In this document: positions 28,615 to 36,821 of the stretch, one piece after another
Numbering within the stretch: position 1 is the stretch's first letter
How the letters are laid out: the number at the start of each line of letters is the position of its first letter
Source: Armatimonadetes bacterium Uphvl-Ar2
Lineage (GTDB): Bacteria > Armatimonadota > Fimbriimonadia > Fimbriimonadales > Fimbriimonadaceae
Direction: 5' to 3'
Assembly (NCBI GenBank): GCA_002162095.1
Contig: CP021424.1
Location: 372,001-436,000 of the forward strand
DNA length: 64,000 nucleotides
Notes under the pieces: generated by a model
Database searches by the model: none
What the model saw: only the letters and a program-made list of their open reading frames with translations
Told to the model about the DNA's origin: nothing
Program-made: the position numbers and the translations under genes

Positions 28615-28655
28615 CCCCCGGCTTGCCGCGATACGCAAGCTGGGGGTTTTCGTTT
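28615..28655 (+). terminator. Terminator after protease copy 1
   Basis: CCCCCGGCTTG (28615-28625) pairs with CAAGCTGGGGG (28636-28646, one G-T pair), followed by TTTTCGTTT. Confidence 0.88.
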
Positions 28656-28754
28656 GCCTCCGCGCGCTGCCGTTTTGGGGCAGGTTCTTGGTATGATGGG
28701 GGCATTGGGTCCTTTGTGCGTGCACGCGGCCCATCTGGTTTAGGGATCACTCAC

Positions 28755-30389
28755 ATGAAGAATCTGCTTTTGACCGCTATGCTCACCTTGGGCGTGGCCA
28801 GCGCCTTTGGCCTGCAAGGAAGCTACGTCGAAGACGAAATCTACATCAAGTTCGCCAATTACGCGAACGGGCGACCGCTCAGCGGCACGATGAAGAAGTT
28901 CATCCTCAGCAAGGTCGGCGCCCAAGAAATGGCCATCTATCCGCAAATCGGATGGAGCCGCGTGAAGCTCAATGCGCGTGGCAAGGTGGAAGCCGCCGTG
29001 GCCACCCTGGAGAAGGAGCGCTACGTGCGCGACGCCGAGCCGGTGTTTATGCGCCAAGTCGTGGCCACGCCCAACGACCCGCTGTTCGCCCAGCAGAAGT
29101 GGCTCCGGCCCATCCAAGCTCAAGCGGCTTGGGATCTGTTTAAGGGCAACGATAGCGTGGTCGTTGGCATCCTCGATACGGGTGTGCAACTGGACCACCC
29201 GGACCTGGAGAACAAACTCGTCCCGGGTGAAGACCTCGTGACGCTGGACGGTGACCCCTCCGACGACAACGGTCACGGCACCCTGGTGGCGGGCCTTGTG
29301 GGCGCGGATACCGACAACGGTATCGGCGTGGCCGGCACGGACTGGAACGCCCTGCTCATGCCACTCAAGATCAATATGGGGGGCGGAATCTCGCACTCCG
29401 TCGAGGGCATTCTCTACGCCGCCGATAACGGTTGCCAAGTCATCAACATGTCTTATCGGGGCTTCTTCCGCAGCCAAGTGGAGCAAGACGCCATCAACTA
29501 CGCCTTTGCGCGCCAGGTCATTCCGGTGGCGGCCGCGGGTAACGATAGCCTGAAGGACACCGTGGCCTACCCGGCTGGTCTAGATAACGTGCTCTCCGTT
29601 GCCGCCAGCGACGACAACGACAACCAAGCTGGTTTCACCAACTACGGCGACTGGGTTGACGTCGCAGCTCCTGGGGTGGCGACGCTCTGCACTGCGCTTG
29701 GTTCCGGCTACGGCAGCCCCAGCGGCACCTCGATGTCCAGCCCGGTCACGGCTGGGGTCGCCAGCCTGGTGCTGGGTTACTCGCCCACGGGCACGACCAA
29801 CGCCCAGGTCATTGACTACATCAAGCGCGGCGCGGACAACATCGGCGACTTTATCAAGCATGGTCGCGTCAATGCCCTCAAGTCGCTGCAACTGGTGCCG
29901 AAGTTCCAAGATCGCAACTACGGCATTGTGGGCATGGAAACCCTGATGGGCACTCACACGGCGGGCGCCGGCCCCGACCTTTCCACATTGGATAGCAGCG
30001 TGGCGATGTTCGCGGCAACCAAGCAGCAGACCATGCGCAGCCCGGCGGCTTTCACGGCTCTCACCTACGACGTGAGCGCTGATGCCAGCCAGATCGAAGA
30101 GCTGAAGGTCACCCTGAACGCCTTCGTGAATGCCAACCGCGTGACGCAAATGATCTACGTTTGGGATCCGAGCCTGAACCGATGGCGCTTCCTCCGGGCC
30201 TTCCCGGTCAGCACCCTCTCGGCCAGCGTGGACAACGAAGCCAAGATCAGCAATGCGGCCCGCTACATTGACGGCAACGGCCACATCAAGATCGGGATTC
30301 GCGCCTTCCAGCCGTTCGGCTCGGCGAACGAAACGTTCAACTACGTGATGGACCGCGTCGGCATCTCCGCCAAGCTCCTCATCCCGTAA
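28755..30389 (+). CDS. Secreted subtilisin-family serine protease, copy 2
   Basis: 544 residues with the same layout as copy 1, including the propeptide-like segment YVEDEIYIKFANYANGRPLS. The triad is standard: Asp in GILDTG, His in NGHGTLVAG, Ser in GTSMSSPVTAG, plus AAAGND. The C-terminal domain is the best conserved part between copies, and a stretch of about 100 bp there is nearly identical at the DNA level. TGGTATGATGG at 28688-28698 looks like an extended -10 with a leader of about 60 nt; TAGGGA precedes ATG 28755. Each copy has its own terminator, so they are separate transcription units. Confidence 0.94.
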   Translation: MKNLLLTAMLTLGVASAFGLQGSYVEDEIYIKFANYANGRPLSGTMKKFILSKVGAQEMAIYPQIGWSRVKLNARGKVEAAVATLEKERYVRDAEPVFMRQVVATPNDPLFAQQKWLRPIQAQAAWDLFKGNDSVVVGILDTGVQLDHPDLENKLVPGEDLVTLDGDPSDDNGHGTLVAGLVGADTDNGIGVAGTDWNALLMPLKINMGGGISHSVEGILYAADNGCQVINMSYRGFFRSQVEQDAINYAFARQVIPVAAAGNDSLKDTVAYPAGLDNVLSVAASDDNDNQAGFTNYGDWVDVAAPGVATLCTALGSGYGSPSGTSMSSPVTAGVASLVLGYSPTGTTNAQVIDYIKRGADNIGDFIKHGRVNALKSLQLVPKFQDRNYGIVGMETLMGTHTAGAGPDLSTLDSSVAMFAATKQQTMRSPAAFTALTYDVSADASQIEELKVTLNAFVNANRVTQMIYVWDPSLNRWRFLRAFPVSTLSASVDNEAKISNAARYIDGNGHIKIGIRAFQPFGSANETFNYVMDRVGISAKLLIP

Positions 30390-30412
30390 ACCCGACCCGA
30401 TCCCTTCACCTT

Positions 30413-30456
30413 CGTCCCCGCTCTGGACCTGATTCCAGACGGGGACGATTTGTTTT
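30413..30456 (+). terminator. Terminator after protease copy 2
   Basis: CGTCCCCG (30413-30420) pairs with CGGGGACG (30440-30447), with CTGGA/TCCAG pairing inside, followed by ATTTGTTTT. Confidence 0.85.
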
Positions 30457-30460
30457 CGGA

Positions 30461-30466
30461 TACAGT
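30461..30466 (+). promoter_or_regulatory. -10 box for the methylisocitrate lyase gene
   Basis: TACAGT, six bases before ATG 30473 and directly after the preceding terminator; no Shine-Dalgarno. Confidence 0.5.
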
Positions 30467-30472
30467 GAATCC

Positions 30473-31360
30473 ATGCTTCAACCGCCGTTGCCGAATCCGG
30501 GCCGAATCCTGCGCGACCTCATGGCGTCGGGCACGGTGGTGATGCCCGGGGCCTACAATGCGTTGACCGCGCGCCTGGCCTGGCAGTGCGGGGCCAAGGC
30601 GGGCTACCTGAGCGGCGGGGCCATGGCCAATGCCTTGCTTGGTGCGCCGGATATCGCCCTGACCACGCTGGATGAAGTCAGCCGCACGGCGGCGCAGGCG
30701 TGCCAGGCCGCGCCCATCCCGCTTATCTGCGATGGGGACACGGGCTTTGGTGAGGTGTGGAACGTGCGCCGCACCATCATCGAATTTGAGCGCGCGGGGC
30801 TGGCCGGTTTGCACCTGGAGGACCAAGTTTCGCCTAAGCGATGTGGCCACCTCGGCGGCAAGCAAGTCCTCGAAACCGAGGCGATGAGCGAGAAGGTTCG
30901 GGCGGCCGTGGCGGCCCGCCGTAACCCCGATTTCGTACTCATTGCCCGGACGGATGCCTACGGCGTCGAAGGGATTGAGGGCACCATTCGCCGCGCCCAA
31001 GCCTATATCGAAGCCGGTGCGGACGCCATCTTCCCTGAAGGTTTAAGCTCTGAGGAGGATTTCAAGACGGTACGGCGCGAGCTGGGCAGCACCCCGCTCC
31101 TTGCTAATATGACCGAGTTTGGACGAACACCCCTTTTCAGTGTCCAGCAGTTCTCGGATTGGGGTTACCAGATGGTGATCTTCCCTGTCTCGGCCCTGCG
31201 GGTCACGTTGTTTGCGGTGGAGTGCTTCTACCAAGATCTGCTGGCGCAAGGCACGCAAGCCGAATGGATGGAGCGCATGATGACCCGTGCGGACCTTTAC
31301 AAGTTGGTCAACTACGAGGAGTACGAACGCTCCGACGCCGCCTGGCGCGACTTACGTTAA
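30473..31360 (+). CDS. prpB: Methylisocitrate lyase / PEP mutase family
   Basis: 295-residue TIM-barrel lyase. The metal-binding DGDTGFGE (87-94), EDQVSPKRCGHLGGK with the catalytic KRCGH (122-126, Cys124), and LIARTDA match PrpB, which splits 2-methylisocitrate into pyruvate and succinate in the propionate (methylcitrate) cycle. Related phosphonopyruvate or oxaloacetate hydrolases are alternatives. A possible cycle partner is the short citrate synthase at 46489-47634. The gene is monocistronic and convergent with ftsK; its stop codon lies in a 15-bp tandem repeat. Confidence 0.87.
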   Translation: MLQPPLPNPGRILRDLMASGTVVMPGAYNALTARLAWQCGAKAGYLSGGAMANALLGAPDIALTTLDEVSRTAAQACQAAPIPLICDGDTGFGEVWNVRRTIIEFERAGLAGLHLEDQVSPKRCGHLGGKQVLETEAMSEKVRAAVAARRNPDFVLIARTDAYGVEGIEGTIRRAQAYIEAGADAIFPEGLSSEEDFKTVRRELGSTPLLANMTEFGRTPLFSVQQFSDWGYQMVIFPVSALRVTLFAVECFYQDLLAQGTQAEWMERMMTRADLYKLVNYEEYERSDAAWRDLR

Positions 31361-31380
31361 GTCCTCTTACGTTAAGTCCT
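31351..31380. repeat. 15-bp tandem duplication over two convergent stop codons
   Basis: CTTACGTTAAGTCCT occurs twice in direct succession (31351-31365, 31366-31380). It duplicates, in frame, the last codons and the TAA stops of both prpB (plus) and ftsK (minus). Confidence 0.95.
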
Positions 31381-33646
31381 CTTCGTCGTCGCGGAACATC
31401 GCATCGTCGGGCATCGGCGTCATGTATTCGTCGTTGCCCAGCATGGCCTGCACCTGCACTTCGTCCACCAGAATCTCGCGGGGGCGCGAGCCATCCTTCG
31501 GGCCGACAATGCCGCGCTCTTCCATAGCATCCAGCAGGCGCGAGGCGCGCTGGAATCCCACCCGGAACTTACGCTGCAGCATGCTCGTGCTGGCGGCATT
31601 GCGCTCCACCACCCAGGTCACGGCTTCGGCCCACAGCGGATCGTCATCCATGCCCCCGCCGCCGCCGGCTTCGCCGCCGCGTTCGCTCCCGCCTTCGGCC
31701 ACCGCAATGGGTTCCAGCACGTAGCGCGGGCCTTCCTGCTCGCGCCAGTGGCGGCACACCGCCGAAATCTCGCTCTCGCTAACGTAGCAGCCCTGAATGC
31801 GCATCGGCTTATGGGCGCCAATGGGGCGGAACAACATGTCGCCACGCCCAATCAGGTCTTCGGCACCGCTGCTATCCAAAATCGTGCGGCTGTCAATGGC
31901 GCTGCTCACCGCAAAGGCAATGCGCGAGGGGATATTGGCCTTGATGAGGCCGGTAATCACGTCCACGCTGGGGCGCTGGGTGGCAATGACCATGTGGATG
32001 CCGGTGGCGCGGGCCAACTGGCCAAGACGGCAAATGCTGGCTTCGACTTCGTTGGCCACCTGCATCATCAGGTCGGCCAGCTCGTCAATCACCAGCACGA
32101 TGTACGGCAAGCGATCCTGATAGGTGGGGGCCTTCTCGTTCCAGCCGTCAATATTACGCACGCCGGCTTCCTTGAACTGCAGGTAGCGGCGCTCCATCTC
32201 GCGCACCAAGGCGCGCAGCACCCCGGCCGCCTCCTTCACGTCGGTCACCACCGGGCACATGAGATGCGGCAGCCCGTCAAACAGGCTCAGTTCCACCTGC
32301 TTGGGGTCAATCAGCACCAGCCGGCAATCCTTGGGCGTATTGCGCAAGATGAGCGACATGATGAGCGTGGCGAGCCCGATGGACTTCCCGCTATTGGTGG
32401 CCCCGCCCACCAGCATGTGCGGCATGCGGGTGAGGTCGGCATAGAGCGGCGCCCCGGCCACGTCCTTGCCCAGTGCCACCAAGAGCTTCTTCTCCTGGTC
32501 GTGAAACTCCAGGCTCTCGCACATCTCGCGCAGGGTCACGGGCTGGCGATTCTTGTTGGGCACCTCGATGCCGATGGCGTTCTTGCCGGGGATGGGGGCC
32601 TCCACGCGAATGCTGGGGGCGGCCAGGCTCATCGCCAGGTTGTCGCTCAGGTTCGTCACGCGATTGACGCGGATGCCGGGGCCGACGCCGAGTTCGTAGC
32701 GGGTGACCGTCGGGCCGGTGGCCACCTCCATCACCTGCGCGTCCACCCCGAATTGCTCCAGGGTGCTTTCCAGCACTTCGATGTTGCGCTGGACTTCCTT
32801 GGGGTCGCGCTTGGCCTTGGCCGAGGGCTCCGTCAGCAGGCCCATGCTGGGTAGCACGTAGCCTTCCTTGGGCATGGGGGCTTCGTCCGCCAGCTTGGGC
32901 AGCGCATCGGCGTCCTGCGGGGCGGGCACCGGGCGGCGGGCACGCGACGGGCGCGGGGCCTCTTCCTCTTCGTCCATCGCTTCGGGGATGGGGCGACGCG
33001 GGCGGGCGGTGGTTTCGATCGGCAATTCTGCCGTACGCCGGCGGCGCGGGGCTTCGATGGGTTCGTCTTCTTCGGCTTCCTCCGGCTCAGGGCGCGGTCG
33101 CATGAGCAAATCCTTCACCGGGAGGTCCACGACCAAGAGCAGACCGATAAGGCAAAGCGTAACCAATGCCACGGTGCCCCCTTGGCCGAACAAAGTGCTA
33201 AACATCCACCCGCCGATGGCGCCGACATAGCCGCCGGTGGTGGTGGTGGCTTCGGGGTCGAAGTAGTCACCCTGGATCGGGCGAGCCATCAGCCCGGTGA
33301 CGCCCACCAACAGGATGCCAAGCCCCCAGGCCAGGCGTGGGTGAGCCACATGGGTTTTGCCGAGGATGAGGCGGATACCGCCAATCACCAGCAGGGCGGG
33401 CACCACCCAAGCCACGGGGCCGAGCATCACACGCAGGCCACCCGCCAGAGTATCGCCAAGAATGCCGGAAGAACCTAAACCGAGTGCGATGCCGACGATG
33501 ACGCCGACCCCCACCATGCCGAGTCCCCAGGCATCAATCGAGCGGGGAGATGGTGCGGGTGCCGCCGGGGCCATCTTGACGGCCGCCTTTGTGGGTGTTC
33601 CCTTCCGTGTTGGACCTTTTCGCAAAACCTGCCCTTCCTTGGGCAT
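31367..33646 (-). CDS. ftsK: DNA translocase FtsK/SpoIIIE
   Basis: 759-residue ATP-driven chromosome pump acting at the division septum. Four hydrophobic helices (about 38-180) anchor it, a charged Pro/Glu/Arg-rich linker follows, and the motor shows VGGATNSGKS (P-loop near 415) and LVIDELADLMM, with IATQRPSVDVITGLIKANIPSRIAF. The winged-helix gamma domain that reads polar motifs is present near the C terminus (AASTSMLQRKFRVGFQRASRLLDAME region). It has its own -10 box, so it is separate from the rodA operon just upstream. Confidence 0.96.
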   Translation of the reverse strand: MPKEGQVLRKGPTRKGTPTKAAVKMAPAAPAPSPRSIDAWGLGMVGVGVIVGIALGLGSSGILGDTLAGGLRVMLGPVAWVVPALLVIGGIRLILGKTHVAHPRLAWGLGILLVGVTGLMARPIQGDYFDPEATTTTGGYVGAIGGWMFSTLFGQGGTVALVTLCLIGLLLVVDLPVKDLLMRPRPEPEEAEEDEPIEAPRRRRTAELPIETTARPRRPIPEAMDEEEEAPRPSRARRPVPAPQDADALPKLADEAPMPKEGYVLPSMGLLTEPSAKAKRDPKEVQRNIEVLESTLEQFGVDAQVMEVATGPTVTRYELGVGPGIRVNRVTNLSDNLAMSLAAPSIRVEAPIPGKNAIGIEVPNKNRQPVTLREMCESLEFHDQEKKLLVALGKDVAGAPLYADLTRMPHMLVGGATNSGKSIGLATLIMSLILRNTPKDCRLVLIDPKQVELSLFDGLPHLMCPVVTDVKEAAGVLRALVREMERRYLQFKEAGVRNIDGWNEKAPTYQDRLPYIVLVIDELADLMMQVANEVEASICRLGQLARATGIHMVIATQRPSVDVITGLIKANIPSRIAFAVSSAIDSRTILDSSGAEDLIGRGDMLFRPIGAHKPMRIQGCYVSESEISAVCRHWREQEGPRYVLEPIAVAEGGSERGGEAGGGGGMDDDPLWAEAVTWVVERNAASTSMLQRKFRVGFQRASRLLDAMEERGIVGPKDGSRPREILVDEVQVQAMLGNDEYMTPMPDDAMFRDDEEDLT

Positions 33647-33652
33647 ACGTTC

Positions 33653-33658
33653 ATTTTA
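33653..33658 (-). promoter_or_regulatory. -10 box for leaderless ftsK
   Basis: TAAAAT on the minus strand, six bases before ATG 33646, without a ribosome-binding site. Confidence 0.6.
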
Positions 33659-33680
33659 CCAGGTTGGTTGAGGTGAGCGT

Positions 33681-34772
33681 TTAACGAACCGCCATCACCA
33701 AGCCCAGCATAGCCATGCAGATGATGAGCGCGGTGCCCCCGTAGCTCATGAGCGGCAGCCACAAGCCGACCACGGGCGTGACGCCAATGACCATGCCAAT
33801 ATTGGCAATGGTGTGGAAGGCCAACACCCCCAAAACCCCCATGGCCACGTTCTTGGCCATCGGGCTCTGCGCCGACCGGGCGATCAGCAGCATGGTGAAG
33901 AACATGCCCAAGAAGGCGATGAGCACCAAGGCCGCCCCGAACAAGCCAAACTGCTCGCCCACCGCGCTATAGATAAAGTCCGTATCTTGGAACGGCACAT
34001 ATCCGCCCTTCGTTTGCTCTCCGCGCAGGAAGCCCTCGCCCAAGACACCCCCGTTGGCAAAGGCGATCGCGGCTTGGGTTTGTTGATACTTGTTGCCCCC
34101 TTCATCGGGGTTCACCATGGCCAGTAGGCGATCCTTTTGATAGCCCAACAGCAAGGTACTGGCCACCATTACAAGCCCCACAAAGATCAGCACAATGTGG
34201 CGCCACTTGGCCCCAGCCGCTACCGTGATGACCGCCCAGATAACCATGATGGAGGTCGCCCCGCCCAGGTGGGGTTGTAAGAAGATCAGCGCCGCCACGG
34301 GCAGGGTGTGCGCCAGGGAGCCCAGCACACTGGAGAGTTGCTTGGGGTCTCGATCCGCCCGCGCCCAGTACGCCGAGAGCGTCAAGATAAAGAGAATTTT
34401 GGCCATCTCAGATGGCTGAAATTGAAGTGGCCCAATGTCAATCCAGCGCGTGGCCCCGTTGCGTTCTTCCCCCATAAAAAAGATCGAAACGAGGTTGAGC
34501 AGGTTGATGCCGTAGAGCACCGGCACAAACTGCGGAATCGCGTCCAGCCGCAACCGCCGGCAACCCACAAAGGCCACCGTCCCCACGGCCAAGAAGAGGA
34601 GCTGTTTGCTGAAGACCTGGTCGCCACGATGATGCTGGATGGCAAACAGGCAAACCAGACCAAACAGCAGTACGACAAAAGCAAAGCCCATCACCCAGCG
34701 CCGCAACGGCCGAGGGCCATCCTCTGTTCCCAGAGTGCCTTGGCGCATGCCGGGCAGGGCGGTGGTGCTCAT
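33681..34772 (-). CDS. rodA: SEDS glycosyltransferase RodA
   Basis: 363-residue, ten-helix peptidoglycan polymerase that works with a class B PBP in cell elongation. Family motifs are GATRWIDIGPLQFQPSEMAK, GEGFLRGEQTKGGYVPFQDTDFI followed by GEQFGLFG, and the C-terminal IGMVIGVTPVVGLWLPLMSYGG. No pbp2, mreB or mreC is nearby. Its start overlaps the preceding gene's stop by four bases (ATGA), making it the last gene of a six-gene operon of envelope proteins. FtsW is the alternative, but the motif pattern favours RodA. Confidence 0.92.
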   Translation of the reverse strand: MSTTALPGMRQGTLGTEDGPRPLRRWVMGFAFVVLLFGLVCLFAIQHHRGDQVFSKQLLFLAVGTVAFVGCRRLRLDAIPQFVPVLYGINLLNLVSIFFMGEERNGATRWIDIGPLQFQPSEMAKILFILTLSAYWARADRDPKQLSSVLGSLAHTLPVAALIFLQPHLGGATSIMVIWAVITVAAGAKWRHIVLIFVGLVMVASTLLLGYQKDRLLAMVNPDEGGNKYQQTQAAIAFANGGVLGEGFLRGEQTKGGYVPFQDTDFIYSAVGEQFGLFGAALVLIAFLGMFFTMLLIARSAQSPMAKNVAMGVLGVLAFHTIANIGMVIGVTPVVGLWLPLMSYGGTALIICMAMLGLVMAVR

Positions 34773-35398
34773 GGAGACTTCTTGGCAGCGGGCTCGCGGG
34801 CCGAATCGACCCCTAGTTCACGGCGGACAATGCCGTGGTCGCGGACCAGCCAAAACTTGAGCGTACGCTCGCGGCGGTCCTGGTCGTCCACCTTCATGGT
34901 GAGCTTAATTTCGATGCGCGCGGCATCAAATTGGCCGCCCACGGTGTTAATGCGCTCGGGCGTGGCCTCAATCGTGGCCTCGCCTTCCACTTCGGTGGGG
35001 CCGGTTTTCCATTTCCCCTTCCATTCGCTGGACTTCGGCGCGGCAAACGGCAAGCTCACCAGCGGGATCGGCGGCTCGAAACTTTCGGCGCGCGTGCCCA
35101 TAAAGGCCAGCCCGTCCACGCCCACACGGTAGCGCTCTTCGTCCACTTCTTGCCCGTGCACGATGAACACGAGGCGACGAATGTCACCTTCCTTGATGAA
35201 CTTGGTTTCCACCGGGATGGGGGTGCCGGCCAGCACCAACGTGGCCTCCTTCTCCTTGAACTCTTCAAAGCCGAGCTCTCGACTATCGGTGATGGAAAAG
35301 GCCGCCGGGTCTTGGCCGCTGGCTTGGGGCTGGCACGTGCCTGCGAATGACGCTAAAAACGCCAATACGCCAAAACCAAGTGCCGCCCGTCCGTTCAT
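34769..35398 (-). CDS. Secreted protein, fifth gene of the rodA operon
   Basis: 209 residues, signal peptide with a possible lipid-attachment Cys (FAGTC, a poor lipobox). Family unknown. It shares with its three upstream neighbours a layout of beta-rich segments, a middle motif with prolines before a Leu-Pro-Phe turn and EWKGKWK, and an end segment LVRDHGIV that aligns with VKGLGMV, SPGVGMV and AKGIGLV in the others. It starts 8 bp after the stop of the preceding gene and overlaps rodA by 4 bp. Probable periplasmic or outer-surface protein. Confidence 0.8.
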   Translation of the reverse strand: MNGRAALGFGVLAFLASFAGTCQPQASGQDPAAFSITDSRELGFEEFKEKEATLVLAGTPIPVETKFIKEGDIRRLVFIVHGQEVDEERYRVGVDGLAFMGTRAESFEPPIPLVSLPFAAPKSSEWKGKWKTGPTEVEGEATIEATPERINTVGGQFDAARIEIKLTMKVDDQDRRERTLKFWLVRDHGIVRRELGVDSAREPAAKKSP

Positions 35399-35406
35399 GG
35401 TGTTCT

Positions 35407-36060
35407 TTACGTCGGGCCGGCCTTAAATGCCGTCAGTGTCCTTGATCTTCGGGTCACATCGCGTTCGGTGCGCACCGTTTCTTGCATCGAAACCAGTCCG
35501 ATTCCCTTCGCATAAACCGCCACTTGGGTCACGCGGAGGAGCAGGTCACCCTGGCCGATCTTCATATCCATGGTGATTTCGATGCCGGGATACTCGTTGC
35601 CCAGCACCTTCACCGAGGCCAATCGCTTGGCGGTGCCGTCGAGCACCAGCCGCTCGGTGGTGCCGGACATCGGCACTAAGCCGTCGTAGCCAAACTTTTC
35701 GGTGTCCCCCAGGGGCAGCACCATGATGGGATAGGGCTCGACAATCGGTTCCGAGCGCGAGAGGGCGCCCACTCGAATGTCCTTGTCGCTGACGATGTAG
35801 AACGTGCGACCCATGAAGCCCGAACGCGTGTCGTAAGTGCCGATGGTCGGCAGCATGCGCCCCGGCTCCTCGGAGCCTTCTTTCTTGACTTCGTATTCGC
35901 CCTCGGCGCGGTCTTCCACTTGCAGGTTTAGCCGCTCGGCCGTATCGGTGTACGACCAAGAGGTGCCCTTTTGGAGGGGGAAATAGTCGGTCGCCCGCTC
36001 GGCCGCCGGAGCGGAAACGAGAGCGGACGACAACGACGCAGCGAGGACGAAGGAGATCAT
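35407..36060 (-). CDS. Secreted protein, fourth gene of the rodA operon
   Basis: 217 residues with a signal peptide (MISFVLAASLSSALVSA). The mature N terminus YFPLQKGTSWSY resembles NVFPLKEGNSWTF in the lipoprotein encoded two genes upstream, and YAKGIGLVSMQE near the C terminus is the shared closing motif. Function unknown; the pattern recalls DUF3108/TapB-type beta proteins, which I cannot confirm. Start ATG 36060 overlaps the stop of the preceding gene (ATGA), so a longer in-frame start upstream is unlikely. Confidence 0.82.
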   Translation of the reverse strand: MISFVLAASLSSALVSAPAAERATDYFPLQKGTSWSYTDTAERLNLQVEDRAEGEYEVKKEGSEEPGRMLPTIGTYDTRSGFMGRTFYIVSDKDIRVGALSRSEPIVEPYPIMVLPLGDTEKFGYDGLVPMSGTTERLVLDGTAKRLASVKVLGNEYPGIEITMDMKIGQGDLLLRVTQVAVYAKGIGLVSMQETVRTERDVTRRSRTLTAFKAGPT

Positions 36061-36821
36061 GACTTCGGCAGGATGAGGTTCATCACCATGCGGGCGTTGG
36101 CCTCGTTCGGGTTCGGCATGTCCAGCTTGACCATGCCCAGTCCCTTCACAAGCCAAGACTTCGCTTCACCGGTCACGGTGGAGCCCGCGCCACTGGCCGG
36201 GGTGCTCTTCATCGTGTACTTGTTCACGATGACCAGCGCATCGTATTCCTTGCCGTCCGAAAGCTTGATCTTCTCGATGGCGAGGGCCTCCCCGTTCATT
36301 TCAGCCTTGACTACGGAGCCGTCCGGCATCTTGAGGTCGAAGCTGGAGTTCCACTTCTTGCCCGGGGCCACGTCGCTCGGCAGTTGCAGAGCCGGCTTGG
36401 AAAGCTCGCCGCGACCCACCGATTCGGTGTAGATCCCATCCTTGCGGATGACCACGGTCTCGCTGCCCAGTTGCGCCAGTTCACCGGCACGGACCACGTC
36501 CACGCGGGCTTCACCGTTCTCCACGTTGAGGATGCGGACGCGCTCGGTGCCTTCGCCCTTCTTGTCCTCGCCCCAGTTGGTTTCGAACACCGATTCTCGG
36601 CTGCCCGTCATGCCGTAATATTCGGCCGCGGCGGTCTTGAGTTCAGCCGGAAGCTCGACCGACGCTTCCAGATCCGTGGAAGTGTCCGTCGAGGTGGATG
36701 AAGATTCCTTGCTGGGTTCCTTGGTGCCGGTATCCGTCGCCGGCGCCGGCGTCGAGTTTTGGCATCCCCCGATGAGGAGGCCAAGGGCGATCAAGAGCGT
36801 CCAACTTTGAATGCGCTTCAT
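36057..36821 (-). CDS. Predicted lipoprotein, third gene of the rodA operon
   Basis: 254 residues. Signal peptide ends in lipobox IGGC (acylated Cys near 20), then a Ser/Thr/Glu-rich linker of about 30 residues and a beta-rich domain with GIYTESVGRGELSKPALQLP, then APGKKWNSSFDLKMPDG and the closing WLVKGLGMVKLDM. Together with its three relatives it forms a tandem family. Start and stop both overlap the neighbours by 4 bp. Confidence 0.83.
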   Translation of the reverse strand: MKRIQSWTLLIALGLLIGGCQNSTPAPATDTGTKEPSKESSSTSTDTSTDLEASVELPAELKTAAAEYYGMTGSRESVFETNWGEDKKGEGTERVRILNVENGEARVDVVRAGELAQLGSETVVIRKDGIYTESVGRGELSKPALQLPSDVAPGKKWNSSFDLKMPDGSVVKAEMNGEALAIEKIKLSDGKEYDALVIVNKYTMKSTPASGAGSTVTGEAKSWLVKGLGMVKLDMPNPNEANARMVMNLILPKS

